The notes under the pieces are model-generated. The model did no database searches and was not told where the DNA came from. It saw nothing but the letters and a program-made list of their open reading frames with translations. From Azoarcus sp. CIB (GTDB taxonomy: Bacteria; Pseudomonadota; Gammaproteobacteria; Burkholderiales; Rhodocyclaceae), in contig NZ_CP011072.1 in NCBI RefSeq assembly GCF_001190925.1, positions 5,193,031 through 5,257,030 of the forward strand: a DNA stretch of 64,000 nt, in the 5' to 3' direction. The position numbers were made by a program, and so were the translations under genes. This document shows positions 16,360 to 24,688 of this stretch, piece by piece (the first letter of the stretch is position 1; each line of letters starts with the position of its first letter).

Positions 16360-18113
16360 CGACGCCCGCTTCTCCCCTCACCATCTCCTATGCGACCCCG
16401 GTCGACGACAAGACCTGCAAAGACGTGCTGCTGCAGCCCGACATGCCGGGAATCATCATTTTCGTGCATGGCGTCAACAGCGAGGGGGAATGGTACGAGG
16501 CCGCCGAGCAGCACATTCTCGCCGGCCTGAATATGCGGCTGGGACGGAACGACCTGACGCCAAGGGAGTGGGATCCCGATAAGGCCCAACCGAAACCCGA
16601 AACCAGCGACCGCTCTCCCATCATTCACTTCTTCTGGGGTTATCGGCCGCAGGACGGCGAAGAGCGGCGCTGGCGCGTCCCCTTGCGGGACAGCAGTGAT
16701 AAACGCAGATCGGCCTGGGCCAGGAACTACTCCCCCCGTCCCCCACTATATTGGGGCGGGGGACCGTTCCAGAACGGATGCAACAACCTGCCTCTGCTCT
16801 GGTCCCCTCTGGGCTTCCGACGCGATGTGTGGGCGGCACTCATCCCGATCGACGTGCAAAAGTTGAACCCGGAAGTCGACCGCCAGTTGCAAGACGCGCC
16901 ACCACGCACTTATTACGCACACGCCGCGGGCCGGCTGGCAGGACTCGTGCGCAAGATTCGCGGCAGGTTCGCTGCTGACACGATCACGCTGATCGGTCAC
17001 AGCCAGGGAACGCAGATCGTTCTGGCCGCGCTCGCCTTACTCGAGTCCACGAACCAGCCCGACTGCGTGATGCTCATGAACGGCCCCTACGCGTTCGACG
17101 CGAAGATCACCGACACCGTTGCCCAGGGCGACGATGCCCCCACGGCAGACGCCCGGCGCAAGACGTTCGAAAACATCGTCCGGCACTTCGATTCGGGCCA
17201 TCGTAAGCTGACCCGCGAACTGGTCGAGTGTCTGCGGGTTGGCCAAACGGCCGACGGCGCCCCCTGGACCCCGTCGGCCCCCGGCGAACGCGACAATACC
17301 GGACGTATGTATATCTACTTCAATCCCCATGACCGAGTCATGGGCTCGACTGCACTGCAGAGCATCGGCTGGCAGGGGCTTCCGACTCAACTGCTCAAGA
17401 CGTATACCGGTACCCTTTATCAACGCATGCTCGCGCGCTCCACGCCTTGCGGAACAGCCCCGGGCGAACAATACCTGTGGCCGCGCGAGCCGGACGGCAG
17501 CCTCAAACCCTTCTGGAACCTCATGAAGAAGACCAAGGGCTTGATTCCCATGGACCTGTGGGTGACGCCCGATCGAAATCAGCAGGTACTTATCAACGCC
17601 GAGGCGGTTTTTCATCCGATCGGCGCCGAAGAAATGCTCAATTTTGATGATTTGTCGAGCACCGCAAAACCATGGGACAGAAGCGGCGATTATGCATTTT
17701 TTCGCGACATCTACATCCCAGAAAGATGGATGGAGGAACGGTTGTCGCACGATCAGAGTACTTCGATCCGCCTCGAAACTCGCGAAGAGATGGAACAGCG
17801 GATTGGAGCCTATGTTCCTGAACCGACGGATCACAGTTCCCTTCCAATGCACGATCAATTTCTGACCCGTGTTCTAGCTTACGATCTACCGATCGGGCAT
17901 TGCCAAAGCCATCAGGATCAAAAATTCTGGACTGACCTGAATCGCCTAGCCGACTGGCGCAGCACCGATCCATATTTCTTCGAGGGCACACTAGACATTC
18001 CGCCGATGCCGCCCCTCATCGACACCGAGACTTTCGACACACGTCGCCGCCAGCAGGAGCAGACGACCGCGCAATGGAAGCAGCGCAGCCAGAAAGAATC
18101 GCAGTTCGCATGA
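16356..18113 (+). CDS. tle3: Tle3-like T6SS lipase/phospholipase effector
   Basis: 585 residues with an alpha/beta-hydrolase core. GIIIFVHGVNSEGEWYE (about residues 32-48) forms the oxyanion region, the nucleophile elbow is GHSQG with Ser216, and YFNPHDRVMG puts Asp326 in the acid position. The C-terminal part (from about residue 440) resembles the DUF3274 region of Tle3 effectors. No secretion signal is present, as expected for cargo carried by VgrG. It probably degrades membrane phospholipids in the periplasm of target cells. It overlaps vgrG upstream and the lipoprotein immunity gene downstream by ATGA junctions. The tail ending KESQFA is duplicated at 18895-18981. Confidence 0.88.
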   Translation: MTTPASPLTISYATPVDDKTCKDVLLQPDMPGIIIFVHGVNSEGEWYEAAEQHILAGLNMRLGRNDLTPREWDPDKAQPKPETSDRSPIIHFFWGYRPQDGEERRWRVPLRDSSDKRRSAWARNYSPRPPLYWGGGPFQNGCNNLPLLWSPLGFRRDVWAALIPIDVQKLNPEVDRQLQDAPPRTYYAHAAGRLAGLVRKIRGRFAADTITLIGHSQGTQIVLAALALLESTNQPDCVMLMNGPYAFDAKITDTVAQGDDAPTADARRKTFENIVRHFDSGHRKLTRELVECLRVGQTADGAPWTPSAPGERDNTGRMYIYFNPHDRVMGSTALQSIGWQGLPTQLLKTYTGTLYQRMLARSTPCGTAPGEQYLWPREPDGSLKPFWNLMKKTKGLIPMDLWVTPDRNQQVLINAEAVFHPIGAEEMLNFDDLSSTAKPWDRSGDYAFFRDIYIPERWMEERLSHDQSTSIRLETREEMEQRIGAYVPEPTDHSSLPMHDQFLTRVLAYDLPIGHCQSHQDQKFWTDLNRLADWRSTDPYFFEGTLDIPPMPPLIDTETFDTRRRQQEQTTAQWKQRSQKESQFA

Positions 18114-18814
18114 AACCAATTCTCCCCGCCCTTCTGGCCGCCCTCGCCTCGCTTTCCGGATGCGGCACCATCGCCTCCATCGCCACCGGTACAGGGGCCA
18201 TGCCTCTGAACGAAATCCCCCGCTACGACGGACCACGCCAAGTCATCTATCGCATCGATGAGTATCGCTACATCACCACCGAGGCCTACCAGCATTGCGA
18301 CCGCTACGGCTACCTGTACTGGCACGACGACCGGAAGAACCTGCACGCGAAGATCGGGTGGACCTCTCTGTGGCGGGGCCGGTTCGTCATCGAACCGGGC
18401 GAGGAGCGCATCGCCGTCCCTAATTTTGGCTGCGAAGACAAGGGCTGTTACCTCACCATTGATTTTTCCAACGACGGAGGCAAGACGTGGGACGTCTTTT
18501 CGTCAGCCAATCTCGGTGGTCGTTCAACCGTAGAAAATAACCCCGTCGAACGTGAGCGCATCCACTCCATCGAGGTACGGGTCACAACCGACGGCCTGAT
18601 TTACGTCATCCCCGCTCATCGACACCACTATTACCGCTACCGACTGGACGGCACGCCCGACCAACGGCCGCGGGAAACGAGTCTGGAGGATCGCAAGAAC
18701 GGGATTTACAACTGGGAAGACGTTGCCTCTGTACCCGAAGTCAAAACCCCTTCGGGCCAGGAGCGCTTCACCTGTGATTCCTCGCTCAATCCTCCGGCCC
18801 GCACGGACGATTAA
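18110..18814 (+). CDS. tli3: Tli3-like T6SS immunity lipoprotein
   Basis: 234 residues. A lipoprotein signal MKPILPALLAALASLSGC has its lipobox cysteine at residue 18. The mature protein has HCDRYGYLYWHDD, a pair of cysteines (NFGCEDKGCYLTIDFSNDGG) and a C-terminal IYVIPAHRHHYYRYRLDGTP. It should sit in the periplasmic membrane leaflets and bind the Tle3-like effector. Start ATG 18110 overlaps the tle3 stop, and a longer frame from 18074 would only read through the tle3 end. Assignment rests on position and on resemblance to the Tli3 family. Confidence 0.8.
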   Translation: MKPILPALLAALASLSGCGTIASIATGTGAMPLNEIPRYDGPRQVIYRIDEYRYITTEAYQHCDRYGYLYWHDDRKNLHAKIGWTSLWRGRFVIEPGEERIAVPNFGCEDKGCYLTIDFSNDGGKTWDVFSSANLGGRSTVENNPVERERIHSIEVRVTTDGLIYVIPAHRHHYYRYRLDGTPDQRPRETSLEDRKNGIYNWEDVASVPEVKTPSGQERFTCDSSLNPPARTDD

Positions 18815-18894
18815 TGAACTTCCCGGGCATCGGTGGGCAGGTCATACCGGGCACAGCAACGGGAGGAGAAATGGGGTAAGAGTCGATTTTTTCA

Positions 18895-18981
18895 GAAACC
18901 GCCGACACGCTGCGCCGCCAACAGGAACAGACGACCGCAATGTGGAAGCAGCACCGCACGAAGGAATCGCAGTTCGCATGA
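18895..18981 (+). pseudogene. Duplicated 3' end of tle3 (effector tail remnant)
   Basis: The 28 codons before TGA 18979-18981 match the last 28 residues of the Tle3-like protein, sharing ET-x-DT-x-RRQQEQTTA-x-WKQ and KESQFA. Nothing upstream in 18815-18894 resembles the effector. The remnant keeps the same ATGA overlap with the following immunity gene as the complete pair has. It is direct evidence that an effector-immunity unit was duplicated and the second effector then lost. Confidence 0.85.
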
Positions 18982-19703
18982 AAGCCCTCCTCCCCGCCGC
19001 CCTCACCGCCCTAGCCACCCTGTCCGGATGCGGCACCATTGCCTCCATCGGCACCGGCGCCGGCGCCGTGCCCGTTCACGAACCACCGAAATATCACGGA
19101 CCCCGCCAGGTCATATATCGAATCGACGAACATCGGTACATTACTATCGAAGACTACCGTCACTGCGACCGATACGGACTGATGTACTGGAATGACGATA
19201 GGGTGAATCTTCATGTATTGATGAGCCATAACAAACGGGTGGGGAACGGCCCATGGTGGGGAAGATTCGTGATCGAACCCGGCGAACAGAAGATCGCCGT
19301 TCCGGGCTTTGCTTGCGGAGACAAGGCGTGCTATCTCAATTTCACCTTCTCCATTGACGGTGGACGGAGCTGGAGCGAGGTCTTCACATCAGAGAAATAC
19401 AGTGACAATCCGTGGGGCACCAACGACTCCTCTGCCCGAAAAAAGATTGAAGCCACTGACGTGCGCGTCACCGCCGACGGCCTGATCTACGTCATCCCCG
19501 CACATCGACACCACTATTACCGCTACCGGCTCAAAGGCACGCCCGACCAACGGCCGCAAGGAACAGCCTTGGCAGACGACAAGAACGGCCTCTACGACTG
19601 GGAGGATCTTTCCACCGTCCCCGACGTGAAAACCTCGTCCGGCCAGGAGCGCTTTACCTGTGATTCCTCGCTCAACCCTCCGCCCCGTCCGGACGATGAA
19701 TGA
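18978..19703 (+). CDS. Second Tli3-like immunity lipoprotein (paralogue)
   Basis: 241 residues, clearly homologous to the gene at 18110. It has signal and lipobox MKALLPAALTALATLSGC, then HCDRYGLMYWNDDRVNLH, a cysteine pair (GFACGDKACYLNFTF) and the same IYVIPAHRHHYYRYRLKGTP near the end. The two differ most between residues about 75 and 150, the part likely to contact the effector. Start ATG 18978 overlaps the stop of the effector-tail remnant. As its own effector is gone, it is an orphan immunity gene, perhaps useful against a variant Tle3 of competitors. Confidence 0.8.
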   Translation: MKALLPAALTALATLSGCGTIASIGTGAGAVPVHEPPKYHGPRQVIYRIDEHRYITIEDYRHCDRYGLMYWNDDRVNLHVLMSHNKRVGNGPWWGRFVIEPGEQKIAVPGFACGDKACYLNFTFSIDGGRSWSEVFTSEKYSDNPWGTNDSSARKKIEATDVRVTADGLIYVIPAHRHHYYRYRLKGTPDQRPQGTALADDKNGLYDWEDLSTVPDVKTSSGQERFTCDSSLNPPPRPDDE

Positions 19704-21034
19704 CGGTTCTATGCGCATTCCAATTGAAATCGATTTCTCAACAGACATTGCGACGGCGGCAGTGGTCGCGGGGATGGCTGGGCGTGCTCTTCGCCGGATG
19801 CTCGAGCGGGACATGCGCAGGCAGTGAATCGCGACGACGTTCTCGGAGTCTCCGCTCGATAGGCAATCTTGCCACGCTGTTCGCACTGATCCTTGCTGCG
19901 ACAGGCTGCGCGAAGGATGTCAGCGAGTCCGCCCCCTCGCAACAGGCCTACATCAAACACGAATCTTGGGAGCGTCGTTGCCTAGGTTACTTCGAAATCG
20001 ACCTCCCGAAGAATGTCGAAATTGCCGAACTAACGGAGGGGTACAGCTTTGGGAATGACGTCAAGGGACTTGGGGGCGACCAACGAATTGGGTCTGTCGA
20101 AATCAGCGAAGCATTAGACACGTCTCTGCCGGAGTTTCAAGAGGATTCGCTCAAGAACGGACGGCTTTATTACGAGCGAATTCTGCGCGGAAAATACGAT
20201 ACCCGTCGGCGCGCAGAGGCATATCACCGAGAGGTTCAGGAGCTCCGGATTTCCCGGCCATTGAGCATGGCTTGGCGCGTCGCCAACAAGTTCACCTTTG
20301 CCACTTGGGTTCCTGAAGGCAGCCGGGTTCTCTGGCTGGAGGGCCGCATGAGCGACGATCCGGACAAGGACAAGGGTTCCGCCAAGCTCGCCACGAAGAT
20401 GATCGAGGACATGTGGCCCCGCTACCGCCCGCGCGAACCGACCCACATCCCCACCGAGCCCGGCCTGTGCCTGCCCTACGGATTCGTCTCGCCGCCGAAG
20501 GACCGGCCCGAGGACACCTTCACGGTCCACCTCCCCCACCGTAAGCCCGAGCATCCGTCACTGGTGTTCACGATAAGCATGGGGGCAGCCCTCGACGCGG
20601 GTCCGGACGTCAAACGCATCGACGATCTACGCGAAGAGTGGCGCGAGACGCCGCAGGAAGCGAAGCAGCGGCGCGAAGAGGACAAGCGCCGTGGCAACTG
20701 GCTCTCCGTCGGTCCCGGCGCGATGGTGGACGAGTATCTCAAGACCGAATACCTCACCGTCGCCGGACAGCGGGCGCGCCTGAGCGGCGTGCAGTTCAGT
20801 TCCTCGATGGACCAGCACACCTACGAGATCGAGATCGAAACCCTGGGCGATCCCGGTGACCCGCTCAAGCCGCGCATCGTGCTGATGGCGCAGGGCCTGA
20901 AATCGAGCTATTCGAGCTACAAGGGCCTCGCCGACAAGCCGCCTCCTCCGCCGGTCGACGAGGCGGTATCCATGCTGAAACAGATCGCACTGTCCATGCG
21001 CGTGCGACCGGGGGCACTTGCATCACCACAGTGA
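19700..21034 (+). CDS. Tli4-like T6SS immunity protein (lipoprotein)
   Basis: 444 residues from the ATG at 19700, which overlaps the previous stop (ATGA). A hydrophobic stretch ending LFALILAATGC places a lipobox cysteine near residue 70, unusually far from the start. The first 50 codons may be untranslated or acquired, but I see no better ATG or GTG. The mature part has EIDLPKNVEIAELTEGYSFG and, later, GLCLPYGFVSPPKDRPEDTF, features of Tli4-type immunity proteins, which block the Tle4 phospholipase. No tle4 gene is present in the window, so this is another apparently orphan immunity gene. Confidence 0.7.
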   Translation: MTVLCAFQLKSISQQTLRRRQWSRGWLGVLFAGCSSGTCAGSESRRRSRSLRSIGNLATLFALILAATGCAKDVSESAPSQQAYIKHESWERRCLGYFEIDLPKNVEIAELTEGYSFGNDVKGLGGDQRIGSVEISEALDTSLPEFQEDSLKNGRLYYERILRGKYDTRRRAEAYHREVQELRISRPLSMAWRVANKFTFATWVPEGSRVLWLEGRMSDDPDKDKGSAKLATKMIEDMWPRYRPREPTHIPTEPGLCLPYGFVSPPKDRPEDTFTVHLPHRKPEHPSLVFTISMGAALDAGPDVKRIDDLREEWRETPQEAKQRREEDKRRGNWLSVGPGAMVDEYLKTEYLTVAGQRARLSGVQFSSSMDQHTYEIEIETLGDPGDPLKPRIVLMAQGLKSSYSSYKGLADKPPPPPVDEAVSMLKQIALSMRVRPGALASPQ

Positions 21035-21097
21035 CCCCACTGGGATCACCCCAATGCTCCGCTGCCTTGAAGTCTTGGCCCCTTTGGCAAAGGCCCC

Positions 21098-22384
21098 CTT
21101 TCGGCCTCAGGGCAATCGCACCGACTTGGCATATGCGAATGCCAAAGATTGTTAACTTTCATGACCTTACCGAGCCCCTGTTCACAGCGGCATAATTTGT
21201 GTAGTTTCCTACCTTTTTGGGCCGCCCATGAAGGCAGGAAACATCATGCCGCTGACGCAGGTGTTCGTCTCGATTTCCGATCCGCGCAGCGCGCGCCACA
21301 AGCGCCACGATCTTGCCGAACTGCTCACGGTGGCGGTTTGCGCGGTGCTGTCGGGCGTGGACGACTTCGTCGACATCGAATTGTGGGCCGAGGCCAAGAT
21401 CGACTGGCTGCGGGGCTTCATGAAGCTTGAGCATGGCATCCCGTCCCATGACACGATCGGTCGCGTGTTCGGCATGATCACGCCCGATGAGTTCGAATCT
21501 GCATTCCGGCGCTGGGTTGGCATGGTGGTGCCCGCGTTGGCCGAGGACACGGTCGTGGCAATCGATGGCAAGACCAGCCGACGAACCGCCAGCAAGACCA
21601 AGACGCAGGCGAGTCCGCTGCACTTGGTCAGCGCATTCGTGGCCGGTATGGGTGTTGTGTTGGGCCAGACGGCGACCGCCGAGAAATCCAACGAGATCAC
21701 GGCGATCCCGGAATTGCTCGCCAAGTTGGCGCTCGAGGGCTGCGTGGTGACGATCGACGCGATGGGCACGCAGACGAAGATCGCGCGCACGATCCGCGAG
21801 CGTGGCGCCCATTACGTGCTGTGCGTGAAGGACAACCATCCGAAGCTGCTCGACTCGATCATGTTTGCCGGTATCGGTCCGAACGGACCGCTGACACCGA
21901 GTTCGACGCACGAGACCAAGAATCCAGGCCACGGTCGTAGCGAAGTCAGGCGATGCTGGGCCTTTGATGCAACCGAGCGGCTCTACAAGGCCGAGGACTG
22001 GCAGGACATCGCCAGCTTTGCCGTGGTCGAGCGCGTGCGCACGGTGGGCAATCGCACCAGCACCGAGCGCGCCTACTACATCAGCAGCCTGCCCGCCGAC
22101 GCCGAGCGCATCGCTCGGGCCGTACGCAGTCACTGGGAGGTGGAGAATCGCCTTCACTGGTGTCTGGATGTGCAGTTCAATGAGGATCAGTCACGGGTGC
22201 GCAGCGGTTATGCCGCCAACAACCTGGCCATCGTCCGCCACATCGTGATGAACCTGCTGCGGCTCAATACGACCCGCAAGGCGAGCATCAAATCGAAGCG
22301 CATGCTGGCTGCCACCGTCGATGAATTTCGCGCCGAGTTGCTCGGGGTTATGACATGAAGGTGCGATTGCCCTGCTTTCGGCCT
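21098..22384 (+). mobile_element. ISAs1-family insertion sequence with 10-bp target duplication
   Basis: Perfect 15-bp terminal inverted repeats: CAGGGCAATCGCACC at 21108-21122 and GGTGCGATTGCCCTG at 22360-22374. The element is flanked by the direct repeat CTTTCGGCCT at 21098-21107 and 22375-22384. The element itself is 1267 bp. Perfect repeats and an intact transposase suggest a recent insertion between the T6SS module and the hydrogenase maturation genes. Confidence 0.95.
21228..22358 (+). CDS. ISAs1-family transposase (DDE)
   Basis: 376 residues (or 370 from the ATG at 21246). The N-terminal DDE_Tnp_1-associated part has ISDPRSARHKRHDLAELLTV and VCAVLSGVDDFVDIELWAEA. The catalytic part has VVAIDGKTSRR, VVTIDAMGTQTKIARTI and HWEVENRLHWCLDVQFNEDQ, giving the DDE triad as in H-repeat proteins. 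The stop at 22356-22358 abuts the right inverted repeat. It appears intact. Confidence 0.95.
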   Translation: MKAGNIMPLTQVFVSISDPRSARHKRHDLAELLTVAVCAVLSGVDDFVDIELWAEAKIDWLRGFMKLEHGIPSHDTIGRVFGMITPDEFESAFRRWVGMVVPALAEDTVVAIDGKTSRRTASKTKTQASPLHLVSAFVAGMGVVLGQTATAEKSNEITAIPELLAKLALEGCVVTIDAMGTQTKIARTIRERGAHYVLCVKDNHPKLLDSIMFAGIGPNGPLTPSSTHETKNPGHGRSEVRRCWAFDATERLYKAEDWQDIASFAVVERVRTVGNRTSTERAYYISSLPADAERIARAVRSHWEVENRLHWCLDVQFNEDQSRVRSGYAANNLAIVRHIVMNLLRLNTTRKASIKSKRMLAATVDEFRAELLGVMT

Positions 22385-22507
22385 GGCGCTCGTCGGAACG
22401 CTTCCGTGATCTAAACAATTCGTCCGCTACCCGGCGTGCAATCCAGCGGAGGCACTGATCATCACGGTTGCGTTGTGGGTCAGACACCATCGACGCGAGC
22501 AACAGTT

Positions 22508-24418
22508 TCACCGCGAAAAAGGCACGCGCCAGCCGAGGTCGCGGTGGCGGGCGAGGTGGCGCGGGGTCCAGGAATGCGGGCTCTTCATCACGAAGTAGTA
22601 GCGCGCGACGTGGTAGCTGGGGTCGAAGCCGTAGAAGTTGCGGCGCAGCGCGGCGAGTTCTTCTTCGCGGTAGGCGGCGAGCGGCTTTTCGGCTTCGTCG
22701 GCGGCGCGGCGGGCGGCCTTCGCGGTGATGCGCTCGGCGAGCGCGGGGTCGACGGCGAGGGCGGCGGCGTGGCGCGCGACTTCGGTTTCGAAGGTCCACG
22801 GGTCGGGACTGAAGGTGGCGTCGATGAGACCGGCGGCGTGGGCGTCGCGCGCGAGGAGCGGCAGGCGGTTGCCCATGATGCGGCGGCCGGCTTCGGGGCC
22901 GACGCGGCGCGGCAGGAGGTAGGTCCAGTATTCGGAGCCGAACAGGTTGCCCATGTTCTTGTAGTGCGGGTTCATGACGATGCCGTCGCGCGCCCAGACG
23001 TAGTCCGCGGCGAGCGCGAGGAAGCAGCCCCCTGCCCCAGCGTTACCGCGCAGCGCAGCGACGGTGAGGCGGTCGGTGAGCGTGAGCAGCGCGAGGCAGA
23101 CGTCGTTCATGGCGTTGATGTTGGCCCAGGATTCGTCCGCGGGCGAGGGGGCGGCCTCGATGCGGTTGAGGTGGATGCCGTTGGACCAGAAGTCGCGCCC
23201 GCCTTCAAGGACGAGGACGCGGGTCGGGCGGGATCGGGCGAATCGAATCGCGGCGGTGAGGCGGCGGCATTGGTCGGTGGCCATCGCACCGTTGTAGAAG
23301 TCGAAGGCGAGGAAGCCGGTCGTGCCATCGGGGCTTTCGCGGTAGCGCAGTTCGCTCCAGCGGGCGTCGGTGGGGTCGCGGTGCAGCGGGATTTGAAGTT
23401 CGGGCAGCCCTTCGGCTTCGGCGGCGAAGGCGGCGGTTGCGGGAAGCTTGAAGCGGTGATCGCCGTCGGCGCGTTTGACGTGGCCGATCCAGACCGCGCC
23501 GTCGAGCGTTGCACGCAGGAGCGCGCCGTCGCGGCGGGCGATGGGGGCGCCGGGGGCGGCGGGACGAAGTTCGTCGGGGGTTGCGGGGTGGGCGTCGAAG
23601 AGGTGGCAGGGGGTGCCGAACAGCGCGTCGGCGACCCCGGGGAAGCCGTCGGCGGCGCGGAGTTTTTGCAGGATGGTTTGGGTGGTGTCGCGCGTCCAGT
23701 CGATTTTTCGGTCGGACTGTTTCATGAGCGGGCGTGCGATGCCGAACGGTGTTTGTTGCGGCGCTAAACCGCCCCCTCCGGGCGCTGTCTCGCGCTTCGT
23801 TGGACGCGTGGCGGACGCCTCAGCACGAAACACCGCCCGAAGGGGGCTGCGGTGTGCGGGACTGGATGTCGTTTCGTTGTCTTGGGCGTCTTGTTTCTTG
23901 CCGCGTTGCCCGGCGCTTTCGAGGATCTGCGCGAGCGGGGTCGGCGCCCATTTACCGGCACGCCAATCGGGGATGTTCCGGATGGCGGCTCTGACCGCAT
24001 GCAGCACCGCGGCGGTGACTTCATTGCGGTAGAGGCTGGCTTTCGTCGCCTCGCGCATTGAAAAGCGGACACTCGCCCACACCGGGCCGGCATCCATCTC
24101 CGCTTCCGCCTGCAGCACGGTGACGCCCCACTCCGTCTCGCCGTTCATGATCGCCCAGTCGAGCGCGGAGGGGCCGCGGTCGCCGACGATGCCGGGGTGC
24201 ACGATCAGCGTGAGGTGGCGCGACCAGATGGATTCGGGCACGGCACGCTTGAGGAAGGGCGCGAGGATCAGGTCCGGACGGAACAGCGCGACGGCTTCCT
24301 CGGCGACGCGATCGGCGATGTCGAATTCGACCGACAGCTCGTGGCCGTCGGCCTTGAGTTCGGCGAACAGGCGCTGCGTGAGGCTGTTGAAGCTGTGGGT
24401 GAGGAGGAGGATGCGCAT
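22508..24418 (-). CDS. hoxX: Hydrogenase maturation protein HoxX
   Basis: 636 residues. HoxX makes the CO ligand of the NiFe site under aerobic conditions from a formyl donor. The N-terminal formyltransferase-like domain (about 1-170) includes LILAPFLKRAVPESIW and LIVHPGIVGDRGPSALDW. The C-terminal enoyl-CoA-hydratase-like domain (about 350-600) has LEGGRDFWSNGIHLNRIE and GNAGAGGCFLALAADYVWAR. Between them, residues about 186-225 are translated from a palindromic repeat and look foreign, making the protein somewhat longer than usual. Start ATG 24418 precedes the canonical MRILLLTHSFNSL; an upstream extension reads through another repeat and is rejected. It is last in the hyp operon. Confidence 0.92.
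   Translation of the reverse strand: MRILLLTHSFNSLTQRLFAELKADGHELSVEFDIADRVAEEAVALFRPDLILAPFLKRAVPESIWSRHLTLIVHPGIVGDRGPSALDWAIMNGETEWGVTVLQAEAEMDAGPVWASVRFSMREATKASLYRNEVTAAVLHAVRAAIRNIPDWRAGKWAPTPLAQILESAGQRGKKQDAQDNETTSSPAHRSPLRAVFRAEASATRPTKRETAPGGGGLAPQQTPFGIARPLMKQSDRKIDWTRDTTQTILQKLRAADGFPGVADALFGTPCHLFDAHPATPDELRPAAPGAPIARRDGALLRATLDGAVWIGHVKRADGDHRFKLPATAAFAAEAEGLPELQIPLHRDPTDARWSELRYRESPDGTTGFLAFDFYNGAMATDQCRRLTAAIRFARSRPTRVLVLEGGRDFWSNGIHLNRIEAAPSPADESWANINAMNDVCLALLTLTDRLTVAALRGNAGAGGCFLALAADYVWARDGIVMNPHYKNMGNLFGSEYWTYLLPRRVGPEAGRRIMGNRLPLLARDAHAAGLIDATFSPDPWTFETEVARHAAALAVDPALAERITAKAARRAADEAEKPLAAYREEELAALRRNFYGFDPSYHVARYYFVMKSPHSWTPRHLARHRDLGWRVPFSR
23745..23862. repeat. Palindromic element translated in frame within hoxX
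   Basis: The arms AACCGCCCCCTCCGGGCG (from 23767) and CGCCCGAAGGGGGCTGCGG (from 23834) are near-perfect inverse complements around a central part with CGCGCTTCGTTGGACGCG. The element interrupts the linker between the two HoxX domains. It keeps the reading frame and adds about 39 codons rich in Pro, Arg, Ser and Gly. Confidence 0.75.
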
Positions 24419-24461
24419 CGGTGGATGGTCGTAGCCGGATCTCGGAACTAAGTTAGAAGGT

Positions 24462-24632
24462 TCCTTCCCCTTCAAGGGGGCGAGGACGGGGTTTCGCGAA
24501 GCACCGCTTCGCGCCGTCCGAGCGGGCTGGCTGTGCAAAGCCAGCCCTGGGACGGACAGGATGGGGATGGGTTGTTCCCCGGTGGAGCAGAAACCCATCC
24601 CCACCCCAACCCTCCCCTTGAAGGGGAGGGAG
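24462..24632. repeat. CCTCCCC/GGGGAGG palindromic repeat, copy A (with inner hairpin)
   Basis: Outer ends CCCCTTCAAGGGGG and CCCTCCCCTTGAAGGGGAGG with the inner CCCATCCCCACCCCAACC match copies B (39791) and C (43249). This copy is longer because its centre holds an extra hairpin, GGGCTGGCTGTGCAAAGCCA followed by GCCC. It fills most of the 270-base gap between hypE and hoxX, where nothing else is evident. Confidence 0.8.
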
Positions 24633-24688
24633 TCCTGAGGCCCCGGCAACTTTCGAGATCACTCTCTCATCCACGTCTTCGATCCCGA

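Noticed and set aside
22436..23767. 443-residue plus-strand frame opposite hoxX
   Set aside because: Low-complexity Gly/Val/Glu-rich translation caused by high GC at third positions of hoxX; no start signal or motif.
24419..24649. N-terminal extension of HoxX up to 24649
   Set aside because: It would translate palindromic repeat DNA; the family's conserved start MRILLLTHSFNSL begins at 24418.
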